64,000 nucleotides of DNA. Origin: Crossaster papposus. Lineage: Eukaryota > Echinodermata > Asteroidea > Velatida > Solasteridae. Both the position numbers and the translations under genes were made by a program. This document shows, one piece after another, positions 1 to 10,043 of the stretch; position 1 is the stretch's first letter, and the number at the start of each line of letters is the position of its first letter. The notes beneath the pieces were generated by a model. It was given only the letters and a program-made list of their open reading frames with translations. It did not search any database and was not told where the DNA came from. The stretch is taken from contig JBAIAA010001113.1 in assembly GCA_037893245.1 (NCBI GenBank), positions 62,001-126,000 of the forward strand. Reading direction: 5' to 3'.

Positions 1-240
1 AATATGTTCTTTTGGGATTTGTTTAAAGCCAACATTGGTCTTTTCATATCTCGTGAGAAACTTTTTGGTGATTGTATTCTTGTTTGTGTGTATTATTACT
101 TGAAACTGAAGGAAAACCTAAAATTTCATTTTTTTTTTGAAAATGACCACTTTTGATGCAGTCTTGCCTTATGAGAATATAATCACCAAAAAGTTTCTCA
201 CCAGATATAAAAAGACCAATGTTGGCTCTAAACAAATTAG
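1..240. repeat. fold-back end of a dispersed repeat
   Basis: Bases 1-75 are the inverted copy of about 183-245: both contain the string for caccaaaaagtttctcacca and 'accaatgttggctctaaac'. The loop holds a stretch (gtattcttgtttgtgtgtat and onward) that recurs at about 26815 and 47365. Related direct copies of the whole repeat lie at 26700-27440, 27846-28400 and 47340-47830. No coding sequence is recognisable. It is probably a non-autonomous element, but its outer boundary falls outside the window. Confidence 0.6.
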
Positions 241-1582
241 GTTGAAAATAGCATACGGGTGACATTTAGTACATTTTTTTCCCTCAAGTAAGGTCAAGGA
301 TGATACTTTGTAACGATTTAGTTGATTTTGTGACACAATTAATTGTGTATTTTGGCTGGGTGGTTTTTTTTAATAAGCAAACAAACTTATTTGGCAGCCC
401 CAAAACTGACTAAAAATGCCCAAAACACTAAATGGCCTGTTACCATGGCAACGGGCCATAGAATTTTGGTTCAGTGCTATTTTGTTCACTTGCTTACCAA
501 GTCCTTTTTTATTATTAACTATTAAGGACACTCATATGAACTATTTACGTGGACCCACACTTAAGTCATTGATAAAACATCCTACACACTGGTGTGAACT
601 ACAGTGCAACATACAGTTAGCTGAAAACCTATAGAGTTACTGTAGTGATCAGGACAAATCCGTTTTCATGTATAATCATTGTCGGTTGTGGCCAAGTGAG
701 GGCGCTATTCTAGTTTATTGGTCAAGCGGACGCGGATAGACGTTTAACGTGATCCGACCAAAAAGCAGTTCGTGCATAATTAAATATGGGGTCTATTTTG
801 GAGGAAATAAGTTACTTAACCAGGTTTTTATGTCAATATGATTAAATCCAGCAGTTCAAGGGTAAGCAGATAGAAATCTATGAACACACGTAGTTGATAT
901 TTACAAGTCTAATTTGTGTTGTGAGCGACTTGATGGTAAACGTAATGTTTACGTGAGCGGGTTTTGCAGGCTACGTACGTCTCACAACATTGTTTGCAGA
1001 GTTCATGGGAGCCTCGGTAGCTCCAAACTCGACATTGTTTTGATCAATTATTGGCTGCTAGATCCATGGCATTCACGGTTGGGTGAACGCCAGTGGAGAC
1101 GGAGGCACTCCTGAAAACCAGGGCATTGGCTGGTATGTATAAAGTATTATATTTTACAAACAAATGTGTAACGTTTAACGTTTAACGTTTAAAGGCAGCA
1201 TGGACGGATGGTACCCCTGGAGTCGGGATCTGAGTTACAGACTAAAGCTCTGGTAGGCAGTTACATATGGACTGTGTCATATCCACTTGTGCCGTTTTAG
1301 GTGTGGATCAGTAATTAATGTAGGTGGTCAGTAAAATGTGATTGTGATATAAAAGTGGTAAAAAAACAACCAAAATACCCAGTGCAATTGAAAGTTAATG
1401 TTGAGCAGTCTACCAGTAGATGGTAGCAGTGCCAGTGCAATTGAAGGTTAATGTTGGACAGTCTACCAGTAGATGGTAGCAGTGCCAGTGCAATTGAAAG
1501 TTAATGTTGAACAGTCTACCAGTAGATGGTAGCAGTGCCAGTGCAATTGAAGGTTAATGTTGGACAGTCTACCAGTAGATGG
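178..1582 (+). repeat. duplicated segment, copy 1 (flank of Ty3 copy A)
   Basis: This stretch matches 27846-29247 and, after a 9-kb interruption there, 38272-38615, with only scattered differences. It contains no gene I can recognise. Its value is comparative: bases 1119-1121 (CAG) are the uninterrupted target site of the Harbinger transposon present in the second copy. A 385-bp insertion in the second copy (28727-29113) is also absent here. The duplication continues through the LTR and gag of the retrotransposon that follows. Confidence 0.8.
1381..1582 (+). repeat. 53-bp tandem repeat, 3.8 copies
   Basis: Units begin at 1381, 1434, 1487 and 1540. They alternate between two variants (aaag/gaac and gaag/ggac), so the higher-order period is 106 bp. 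Each unit contains the short palindrome CTACCAgtagaTGGTAG. The second segment copy (38520-38615) has only 1.8 units. The array stops exactly where the LTR starts. Confidence 0.85.
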
Positions 1583-2616
1583 TGTCACCCTCTATTTTAA
1601 CTAATTCTGTATTTGGTGACCCCGGATTAGATCTCGCACCGAAATAACCAAAACTTTGGAACTTCAGTTTTATAACAGAAACTTATGTACAATTTATTTA
1701 CAAACAATATTAATAATTTGAATTAAAGTCCATAGTACTTCTTCACCCAATCGCGGGCTTCGACAATTCTTTAAATAGTATTCAATGGCTTTTGTACAAT
1801 GATTTGCTTGCGTAAATTTCTTAACAAACACAGTACCATTTTATCAAATTAAAATCACTGACCAATAGGTCTTATTCCACTTCTTCTGGATTCGAATTAC
1901 AATTCTGTATATTAACTCCTCAACCAGTTCTCATTTTCTCAGGTGTTCGTTGGAACTCCGTTTAGTTACTTGTAACTAGCCGTTCAGCGAACCCGACGGT
2001 TGATCTGGTGCTCACTGCTAGGCTCAACGGTCCTCTGTCAGTGGAAAACCCTCGGATCGCAACACTTCTGGCAAAGCGGGCCAATCAAAAGTCTGGTTGA
2101 AGGGGTTGGCCATCTGCCACAATACAAATTATTCAAAATCCATGCAATATTTGGTAGTTTTCATAATTCTCTTAAAACCTCTGTTTCCTTTAAACACAAT
2201 ATGTCTCCATTCAATAATAGACTCATCTTTAAACAATACTCATTCTTTATCATAATTATCAGCTTGTTTTTAAAACCGAGTTTTCCCAAGTTCATTTGTA
2301 GTTCACAATCCATCATTTTAATTGGCTAACGCATGTTTCCATTTTGTCAACATCAAACATTTCCTTGTCACTAAATTCTACAAACTGTCATCAGTTAAAG
2401 TCTACTTCAACTTTGGATCTCTCTGAACTCTTTATAAACATAATTTAATTTACGGTTATTGTTGATTGAATGAACTTGAGCGAGAGTCTTCAGCCATAGG
2501 TTGAATGGTGCTACAGGTACACCGACAATTCTGACATGACGACAGGATAGATGTTGGGTTTTGGCACTGAATATTGCCAAACTGGACGAAGGGCTCGATC
2601 CTTAACTGAATTTTAA

Positions 2617-3284
2617 AGGTTCTACGCAGACCTTTCGATGAGAATTGCTGTTTAATAATTTAAAATGTGCCTTGGTGTGTAAGTAACAAGACCAGGGGTG
2701 ATAAAATGGTATAAAATGACATTAATTGGGGTTAAATGTAACTGGCCCCCTCATTAACATGTTTAAACACTGACAAATGGTGGCGCTGTTCGTGACGAAC
2801 ATTCGGCAACCCCCCAAAAGAAATGCCATGCACGCGGGTACGCACGCAGCAGATTTTGTTCAGACATGGCGATTGAAGACGACAGTTCGGGGCCGGGGAG
2901 CGCATATTCCCCAGAATCGGACGAAATATCCGCAGTATCATCAGGTCCTACATCTGAAGAAGATATTCCACTTGACAATTCCTTTGACAATAACTTGAGT
3001 CGACCATCGACTGAATGATTTTGCATCGATACGCGTGGCACATGATGCATGCATGCACGGGCACGCTCGTCGCGACGTCGAAGTCTTCCTAAACATACGT
3101 CACAACTATGCAAATTGTACATGTTAATAAGCTACCATTCTAGGGGTGGGGCCGGTCCCCCAAAGCACTTTATTAATTTTGTTTCATATTAATTACCAAA
3201 AAATAAAACTTTTATAAACTGAAAATCACTCAATTGGTTATAATCTTTCATGTACACTAATAAAAACCACATTTCTAGGACCCT
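2617..3284 (+). mobile_element. 668-bp DNA transposon with TTAA target duplication
   Basis: TTAA flanks both ends (2613-2616 and 3285-3288). Copy C at 39650-39653 has a single TTAA at the same place, so the boundaries are proven by an empty site. The ends are short imperfect inverted repeats, AGGTTCTA left and AGGGTCCTA (reverse complement) right. TTAA duplication is known for piggyBac and Kolobok. No transposase domain is visible, so the superfamily is open and the element is probably non-autonomous. Confidence 0.85.
2866..3018 (+). CDS. 50-codon acidic, serine-rich peptide inside the TTAA element
   Basis: An ATG in good context (gacATGG) opens a 50-codon frame ending in TGA. The peptide begins MAIEDDSSGPGSAYSPESDE and is rich in Asp, Glu, Ser and Pro. 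Such acidic N termini occur in some cut-and-paste transposases, so this may be the remaining start of the parent element's transposase. That is inference only; no catalytic motif is present and the frame may be non-functional. Confidence 0.35.
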   Translation: MAIEDDSSGPGSAYSPESDEISAVSSGPTSEEDIPLDNSFDNNLSRPSTE

Positions 3285-3344
3285 TTAAGGAATCGGCTAC
3301 GGCCTGTCTCACACCAGGCCATACCCCTAGGTCGTATGCTGTCG

Positions 3345-4187
3345 GGGTGAGGTTGGCCCGGGATGAAGTCAAATGTAACCCAGAAGTAAAAGGTGACTAT
3401 AAAGCCTCGATCAGGCTGCTTATCATCCACCAACTTAAAGACGAGTCCCTTATGGATTACTCGCGTTCTCTGATTAGATTATATGATCGCATATAATTGA
3501 GGCTGGGGGTGAGGGAGAAAAGGAGAGACTCAGGGGTCTCAAGGATAAAGTCCTCGTTAACCAGTTTGTGGCTGGGGCCAAAAACCAAATTAAGCATGCG
3601 TTTAGAGTTACGACGACTTGAGTTGGCCAAACCGGGGCAAAGCTTCAGCGCACTACGTGATGATGTATTAGACCTATTCAGGGATATCGATAGGCCAAAG
3701 GTCAAGCGAACCCAGGTACGCCAACGGGGCGTGGCATCGTTTGATGATTCTGATGAGGATGATCAGGGTGGGGTGAGTTGTGCTAGTTCAGTAGAGGGCG
3801 TGGCTGCTCGTGCTTCTAGTGGGGAACCATTTTAAATAATGTTTCAACAACAGGCAGATATGCTGAAATACATGAGGGAGCAGCAGGATCAAATACAGGA
3901 GCAGCAAGAGCAGCTAACCGCCTTGTTAGAGCATGTACTAAAAGGGTCCAGTCCAAGGCAGCCCAGTGCTGGTCAGGGGTGGACGACGCTTGATATGTTT
4001 CGGTTGCAAACGACCTGGGCATATCAAGGCAAACTGTAGATTCCAGGGCGGTAAAAGTTCTTCACCTGTTGGTGTGTCCTTTGGGGGACAGGGGCTTATG
4101 GATAATGTAGAGGTGCCTACCGATAAACCTGTGCATTATGAAGGGGGGAAGGGGGGGGGGGGGGTGAAATGTCGGAACATTCAGTGA
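3345..4187 (+). pseudogene. Ty3/gypsy gag fragment with CCHC zinc knuckle (copy A)
   Basis: Three frames are needed to read it. 3350-3475 gives a capsid-like stretch (VRLARDEVKCNPEVKGDYKA), and 3497-3835 continues it after a frameshift. 3839-4020 encodes a glutamine-rich coiled stretch (EQQDQIQEQQEQL). A third frame near 3990 encodes CFGCKRPGHIKANC, a perfect CX2CX4HX4C nucleic-acid binding knuckle. The N-terminal part present in copy C (40183-40417) is deleted here. A G-run at 4140-4166 precedes the protease. Confidence 0.75.
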
Positions 4188-4828
4188 GTGAACTTCTTGC
4201 TTGTCTTGTACATAAAATATCTACTGTGGGTGTGACCCTGGCAGGAATTACAGTAACCTGTGTATTAGATACAGGTGCAGGAACATCCCTGATGAGCTCA
4301 TTATTTTTTAGCCAACATTTTGTCGGATAATATGTGCGGGCCCAACCCAGTGGGCCGGTACCTGCCGGTATATCGTGTTGGACACTTGGAGTTGCCTGTG
4401 GAGGGATATGCTGGGGTCCCATTAGTGGTGCAAAACCATGCAGTAATGGCACATTTTCTGGTCGTGAAAGACACGTCACAGTGTGGGATTATTGTGGTAT
4501 TACGGATGTTCGTTTTGTGAACGTCTTGGTGGCAAACACTGGGAGCCAGACCTTGGTGATTCCCCCACACACAAAGTTGGCGCAGGCTACTGTGGTATCC
4601 TCAGAACAAATTGGGGTGGAGGAAGAAAGTAGTTCCTTACAGGTTTCTGTGAGTGAGGTTTTGGTTGAGGATGTGCATATACTTAGCGAGCATGTTGAGG
4701 TAGGGTGCAAGCCCAAGTCAGATGCGCCAGTGGACACACCTGAACCACCCACTGAGACTTTTCTGTTTGGGGTTGGGACTCAATACCAGCTACCTTCAGG
4801 TTTGAACTTGTCTTCTTATAAGTTTTAA
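4188..4828 (+). pseudogene. retroviral-type aspartic protease region (copy A)
   Basis: Near 4226 the frame encodes VTLAGITVTCVLDTGAGTSL, holding the DTGAGTS catalytic motif of retropepsins. Further on come segments typical of the protease C terminus and the linker to reverse transcriptase (FLVVKDTSQCGIIV; FVNVLVANTGSQTLVIPPHT at 4520-4580). A stop after SQHFVG at 4328 and at least one further frameshift break the frame. Copy C carries the same break, so it predates the segment duplication. Confidence 0.75.
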
Positions 4829-4830
4829 AT

Positions 4831-5090
4831 AATACTCCTATCTCACGGACACATATCACTTCCGGAATAGTTTTATTGTGATCTTTGACCCTCAAAACAT
4901 GGGTCTAGACACCTTCTGTATTCAATTAACTGCAATATTGGCTGAGATATAGTGAAAAATAGATTTTTCGATAATGGCGGCACTAATTTTAACATAGCAA
5001 ATCGTTTTCTACGCATTTCTTCTGACCTAGAGACACCAATTATAAATTGATTTCCGAGGGTGCACGATATCCCCTCCTTCCAACCCAACT
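4831..5090. other. non-coding insert between protease and RT
   Basis: About 260 bp with no reading frame separates the protease from the reverse transcriptase, which in an intact element are contiguous. The same sequence follows the protease in copy C (41914-42213), where a 48-bp stretch missing here is retained. After 'ccaacccaactat' copy A goes into RT sequence while copy C goes into unrelated DNA. It is probably a further repeat inserted before duplication. Confidence 0.5.
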
Positions 5091-6869
5091 ATCTTCCCCG
5101 CATTGAGGAATCCCTGGAGTCACTTCAAGGATTTGGCGCATGGCTACACTTCAGTTTGAAATAGCTAATGTATCCCATGTCTGTGGAGAAGACTGCGTTC
5201 AGGGTACCCTTCAGACGGTTCTAGTTCACCCGTATGCCCTTCGGGTTTGTCAATGCCCCGGGAACTTTTCAACGTGTAATGGAGACATTAACTTATCGGA
5301 GCTCTTAATCTATTTGGATGATATACTTGTGTACTCGTCCACTTTTGAAGAGCACCTTCTAAGGTTGGACTTAATGTTTTCACGCATTGAAGTGTTTGGC
5401 TTGAAGATAAAAGGAAAGAAGTGTCAGTTTCTCAGGTCAAGGTTTTATTTATAGGCCATGTGATAAGCAGTCAGGGAATTTCAGTGGACACTGACAAAAT
5501 CCGAAAGATTAGGGACTGGCCTGTGCCACAGGACGCAGAGCAGTTGCGATCCTTTTGGGGGCTGGCGGGATACTATAGGAGATTTGTCCTAAATTTATCG
5601 CGGTTGGCAGCACCGCTGCACGCGATAGAACATACAGTACAGGGCAGGTGGAAAGTGTGGAAAACTAGTGTCCGAAAGTTTGAATGGGGCACTCAGGCAC
5701 ATGAAGCATTTGATGCGCTCAAGTTAGCTCTTACCTAGGCGCCAGTGCTTGCAAATTTGTCCTCGAAGTAGATGCCTCTCTGTGGGGTTTGGGCGCGTGT
5801 TTGACACAAGAACATTTCGAGGGGAACAGACACCCAGTCGTCTATGCAAGCCGTGGTTTGACGGGGGCAGAGGCAAATTATCAAAACTACAGTTCGTTCA
5901 AATTATAATTACTGGCCCTAATGTGCAAGATAATAATCTACTTGCACATTTGAAAACTTCCAAATTGGGAGCGAGTGAAATGCTCTGGGTAGCACAGTTG
6001 GCTGAAATTTCGCTCGGGTCGTAGCAACCGATGTGCAGATGCGCTTAGTCGGTACCCTGGTCAGAGTGTTGCATAGGTAGAAACAGTCATGCAGAATAAG
6101 GTTCACTCTAGTTCAGTTCCAATTCATGTTGCTGCAAATGAGAGATCCATCAGAGAGATGACCCGGAGTTGGGGTTAGTGTGGAAACTTTGGGACAAAAG
6201 GTGGGCACGGGAGAAGTAATACCCGAGGAGTTTAATAACACTTCACCAGAGCTAACATTATGGCTGGGGCAGTGGCCTAGGTTCGTTGAAAGAGATGGCA
6301 TTCTATGCCGAAGGGTAATAGACCCGGTGCTTGTTGAGATTTTTCCGATTCTCTTACACAAATGTTTGCAGCTTCGAATAATGAAAGGGTGCCATGATGG
6401 CTGGGAACTCCAAGGGATGACCCGTACCCGCTCGCTTTTGCGATGGCGGGTGTACTGGCCTAGAATGACGGCAGATATTCGTCGTCATGTAAGCCGTTGC
6501 AAACTCTGCATTATTGCCAAGGCTTCACAGCCCCAACCTAGGGTTCCAATGAGGCATCTGTTAGCTTTCCGACCACTAGAGTTACAGCAGTGAACTTTGT
6601 CAAAGTAAACAGGGGTCGCAGGGGTTATGAAAACATCCTCGTCATGACGGATGTTTATGCCAAGTTTTCACAAGCTGTCCCTTGTAGATATCAATTGGCA
6701 GTGACTGTGGCAAAAGTCCTTAGGGATCATGTGGTTCACAAAATTTGGGATACCTAGTAGACTCCACAGCGATTAGGGACGGAATTATGAGGGGGGAATT
6801 GTGCGGGAATTAAGTTCGTTGTACCGGATTAGGAAATCCCGTACCACACCCTATCATTCGGAGGGGAAT
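5091..6869 (+). pseudogene. RT, RNase H and integrase N-terminal half (copy A)
   Basis: PRIEESLESLQG near 5098 is the RT start region. YLDDILVYSSTFEEHL at about 5310-5360 is the catalytic YXDD block. GHVISSQGISVDTDKIRKI and LAGYYRRFV at 5450-5590 are the RT C terminus. RNase H-like sequence (LEVDASLWGLGACL) follows near 5765. An H2C2 integrase zinc-binding region is at 6380-6530 (CHDGWELQG...CKLCIIA). At least six frameshifts or stops occur. The integrase core is cut at 6869 by an insertion and resumes at 8409. Confidence 0.8.
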
Positions 6870-8408
6870 TAGTCTTGGTTCTAAGACCTTCGTGTTGTTT
6901 ATTCCGCGATCACTGACAAAAATCACCCATGTTATAGAGGGCGCTATCTCCAGACGAACCGCTATCACCCACAAACTGTACTCACTCGAAAGTCTTGGAC
7001 GAGTTGGCTCATTGGGGGCGCGGTCAGACTATTGTAATATATGCAGTATTCATATCACGTGATAATGATTGACCCGTGTACACATGTACATGTACAATGT
7101 ACATCGACACAGCAAATCATGGCTACCCCGGCGTTCATTTGTGACTGCGGGTGCAGAGGTATTTCTCTTTGATGTTTAAATTTGTGATGAGTGAAACCAT
7201 CTTGCTCTGTGGTAAAAACGTAGTTTTTGCAGGTAATTAACTGTTTGCCAAACTGACGCACGACCTCACTAGATTTGAGGCTAATACTGGCGTACGTTCG
7301 CGACACTGGAATACAAAAAAAACTGTCCCCGCGCCGCGGCACCACACGCGCGTAAAATGGCTGTATTTTGCACGGCCCCGGAAGGTCGGCCACAATACAA
7401 TTACAAGTCTGCACATTTCGCGCAGTGCATACGTGCACTCAGTCAATCACGTTTGTTTATGGTGTAAATCGAGGAGTTTATTTTGTTCCTCTCGATAATT
7501 TCCTTTGTTTGTACTCAAACCTTTTCCGACGGCTCTCATTGGTTTTGTACAAGAATCTCAATCGAGGACATTCTCGATTCTAACCCTAACCCTAATTCAC
7601 CTTCGTGTCGCCATTGATGTGTCCTCCATTTACACCATAAACAAACGCACCATCATATACGTTTGTTTATGGTGTAAATCGAGGAGTTTATTTTGTTCCT
7701 CTCGATAATTTCCTTTGTTTGTACTTTAAGTTTTTCCGACGGCTCTCATTGGTTTTGTACACGAATCTCAATCGAGGTCGTCATCGATTCTAACCCTAAC
7801 CCCAATTCACCTTCGTGTCGCCAGGTATGTGTCCTCCATTTACACCATGAACAAACGCACACAAGTGGGTAAATGCCGTCAATAGGGGACGGGGCATTGT
7901 CCGACCGTCTTCCCTCTTTTGTTTGTACTCTAACGTTTTCGGATGATCGCCATAGGATTTGCACACGAGTCTGAATCGGGGACCTTTGCGGAATAGGGGA
8001 CCCCATTGTTCCCTTTGTCATACGTCCCCTATTTCAATCAAAAACAAACTCACATACACTTGTGTACGTGTATACAGACTGTCATATTCTTTGTATTTGT
8101 GTATCCATAATGAATAATTCATGATGAGGCTCAAACTCGGTCGCTGATTGGATCCCTCGGAAAAGCGAGGGAGAATCGTCGAAAACTAAGGTTAAAGTTA
8201 AGAATTGCTTGACAACTAACGCAAGACCCTTGTGAGAATCTAAATTTATGTACGTTTGTCAAACGCCAGCTCCAGTGCGAACATGGATCCAGCTGCATTT
8301 TGTAAACTACACATGCGTGAGACCAGAACGCACACGAAGCCGGGATTTTGAAAAGATACACGACGTTAACGAATCGGCGCGAGCGCGTTCGCCGAAATAA
8401 CAAGACTA
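6870..8408. mobile_element. 1,539-bp transposon with 9-bp target duplication
   Basis: GAGGGGAAT occurs at 6861-6869 and again at 8409-8417. Removing the insert rejoins the integrase between its TPYH and ERFNRT motifs. The ends share an inverted TAGTCTTG. A 9-bp duplication fits Mutator-like elements and a few other superfamilies. No transposase is recognisable: the frames present, such as 7438-7055 on minus, match nothing I know. It carries a repeated sub-element at 7450-8060. Confidence 0.85.
7450..8060. repeat. two 198-bp TIR units plus a diverged third
   Basis: Units at 7450-7647 and 7660-7857 each begin CGTTTGTTTATGGTGTAAAT and end with its reverse complement, so each is a miniature inverted-repeat element. 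The middle of each contains taaccctaaccc, a telomere-like run. A third, strongly diverged unit spans about 7915-8055 and ends caaaaacaaactcac. The units are head to tail with a 12-bp spacer, which points to tandem amplification or repeated self-insertion. Confidence 0.75.
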
Positions 8409-8957
8409 GAGGGGAATGCACAAGCTGAACGTTTTAATCGCACCCTATTTGGATTGATTAAGTCACGAGATGAGCAGGATAGGTGTAAGTGGCCAGATCT
8501 AATTGCCCACTTAGTTTTTGTATACAACGACACCCCCGCTAGGATTGAACCGTATATCTTGATGTTTGGGAGGGAACTATTGGTCCCTCTGGATCAAATG
8601 TTGGGGCGAACTGACGCCGATTGGGGACAGGACTTTGTAAGGGAGCAGTCTCGGATGCTAAACCATGCCTCTGATGTTGTGAGTGATACTGATTGGGTTG
8701 CTAAGAGGGCAAGTCAAAATAAGGCAGCATATGATTCTAGAGGGCGCGCCGCAGTGAAACCCGGCTTGCAGGTGCTGATGCGTATGTGCGCTTTTGATGG
8801 CCGACACAAGCACCAAAATAAATATGAGGGAGAGCCTTACATTGTGGTTTGGGTAAAAAAGCAGGGAGATGTGTGTACCATTCGACCGGTTAGGGGATGC
8901 GGACACAAGACAGTAAATAAGAAATATTTACTGTTAAACCCCATTCGCAGAACCTGA
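8409..8957 (+). pseudogene. integrase C-terminal half (copy A)
   Basis: Starting with the second copy of the 9-bp target duplication, the frame reads AQAERFNRTLFGLIKSRDEQ, where E is the third residue of the DDE catalytic triad. 8454-8957 then stays open for 167 codons through LDQMLGRTDADWGQDFVREQ to the tail KYEGEPYIVVWVKKQGDV. It ends at TGA 8955-8957. Codon integrity here is better than in the RT half. Confidence 0.75.
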
Positions 8958-9010
8958 GTCTGGCTGTGATAGCAAATCAGATGGGGATTCATTAGGTGAT
9001 GTAGACATGT

Positions 9011-9040
9011 CTGACACAGGTGGCTTGCCACCTGTGTCAG
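9011..9040. other. perfect 14-bp hairpin with 2-base loop
   Basis: CTGACACAGGTGGC at 9011-9024 is followed by TT and then its exact reverse complement at 9027-9040. It lies 54 bp after the integrase stop codon and directly against a non-LTR RT fragment, so it marks the junction between two elements. A two-base loop is sterically odd for RNA, which suggests a cruciform or a repair scar. Confidence 0.7.
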
Positions 9041-9177
9041 CCATAATTATAAGACACATACTGCTTTCTATTAGTCAGATAACTTTTAAATAGGTCCAAG
9101 GCAATCCCACACACCCCGTAATGTTTCATCTTACTAATTACTATATCATGATTGACTGTGTCAAATGCTTTAGATAA
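9038..9177 (-). pseudogene. non-LTR (LINE) reverse transcriptase fragment
   Basis: Read on minus from 9177, one frame gives LSKAFDTVNHDIVISKMKHY followed by GVCGIALDLFKSYLTNRKQY, ending at a TGA that overlaps the hairpin. SKAFDTV-H is the hallmark RT motif of Jockey/CR1-type LINEs, and LFKSYLTNRKQ is the next conserved block. Only about 46 codons survive. It is an isolated dead fragment between two Ty3 elements. Confidence 0.8.
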
Positions 9178-9225
9178 TACATACTAATACTAATACATAC
9201 TAATGAACATACTAATTAAAGGGTT

Positions 9226-9662
9226 ATTAGTTAACAGACGATGATAGAAAATTAAAATGTTTGGGTCCACAGAAGAAAATAATATAGTCTTTCAGGGTTC
9301 GTTTTCTACTTGCCGCAAAACGCGTGAACAAACAGGAGGCATACATATCTCTGCTTTGCACAACTTTATTCCGACTTCCACAACTGGTTTTTCCTACAGC
9401 TCTGTCTTTTCTAGCACTTCTCCAGCCCAACGTTAACACACAACTCACTTGTTACACCGTTCTTACATACTCGTTTTCTTTGTTACATTTTTGTATACAA
9501 CACTTGGCTAACTGCCAATTTCCGCGGGCGCGCCTGCACTAGCCTATTGCCTACGCTTACTAAAAGTAGACAGGCAATTTCAGGAGCTACCGTCCTGTAA
9601 AGAGTTCATGAGCTCACAGTCAATAAGGGGCTCCGGCGGAAAAATTGTAGGTGTTCGCTACA
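9226..9662 (-). repeat. LTR-like sequence, 3' end of a minus-strand Ty3 element
   Basis: On minus it starts TGTAGCGA at 9662, directly after a purine-rich tract (GGTGGGGACAG) typical of a polypurine tract. Downstream it contains an AATAAA polyadenylation signal near 9370. The start is the inverted complement of the TCGCTACA found at the end of the putative 5' LTR at 18554, as expected for one LTR family. The far end is not defined and the rest does not visibly match 18554-18740, so it may be truncated or belong to a relative. Confidence 0.45.
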
Positions 9663-10043
9663 CTGTCCCCACCAGAGATTGGTCCTATTCTCCTGAATAG
9701 GCGGTCAATACACAACATTTTTTTTTCTCTGAAGAAATGATTAGAAATCTACCTATTAACTGTCAACAGCTTTAACTTTGCAAAACATTTAGAGAACACT
9801 TTATAAACACTTTTTTTTCTTTTTTCTTTTTTTAAATTTGCAAAATCACTTTATTTACAGCAAGGTGCAACTTGGTACACAATTTATCATTACTTGTGGG
9901 GTGTCCTCAAACGATGTTGAGTAACGTTGATACTGGTCCCCAAATTGGTTATTCAGATCAAGCGTTAATCAACCAACTTATGGTGACTACCTAAAACAAA
10001 CAAAAATCGGAAACTAGGAAAATTATGAAACTGCCGATTCCGG
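9663..10043 (-). other. 3' untranslated region and polypurine tract
   Basis: There is no reading frame. On minus the stretch runs from the zinc-finger stop codon at 10044 to the purine tract at 9663-9673. It includes an A-rich run (about 9810-9835) and an AATAAAG about 10 bases upstream of it. This is the expected spacing between the last ORF of a Ty3 element and its 3' LTR. Confidence 0.4.

Larger units (their letters stand above)
1583..3344 (+). repeat. LTR remnant of copy A, split by a TTAA element
   Basis: The LTR starts TGTCACCC at 1583 and matches 38616 onward closely for about 1.1 kb. It is interrupted at 2617-3284 and resumes at 3285-3344. It then breaks off into gag sequence, so the last roughly 360 bp of the LTR and the primer binding site seen in copy C are deleted. 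GATGG precedes the LTR start in both copies. Confidence 0.75.
1583..8957 (+). mobile_element. Ty3/gypsy retrotransposon copy A, degenerate and interrupted
   Basis: The order is LTR remnant, gag with CCHC knuckle, aspartic protease, reverse transcriptase, RNase H, integrase, all on +, as in Ty3/gypsy. Relative to copy C at 38616 it has lost the 3' part of the LTR and the gag N terminus: sequence jumps at 3344/3345. It has gained a TTAA element (2617-3284) and a 1.5-kb insertion (6870-8408). Frameshifts and stops occur throughout, so it cannot be active. No 3' LTR is recognised after the integrase. Confidence 0.85.

Noticed and set aside
7055..7438. 127-codon minus-strand frame inside the 9-bp-duplication element
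   Set aside because: No motif recognised, Cys scattered without pattern, overlaps another frame; likely chance.
7570..7600. Telomere
   Set aside because: Only about two ctaaccctaaccc repeats, internal to a MITE and repeated in its sister unit; not a chromosome end.
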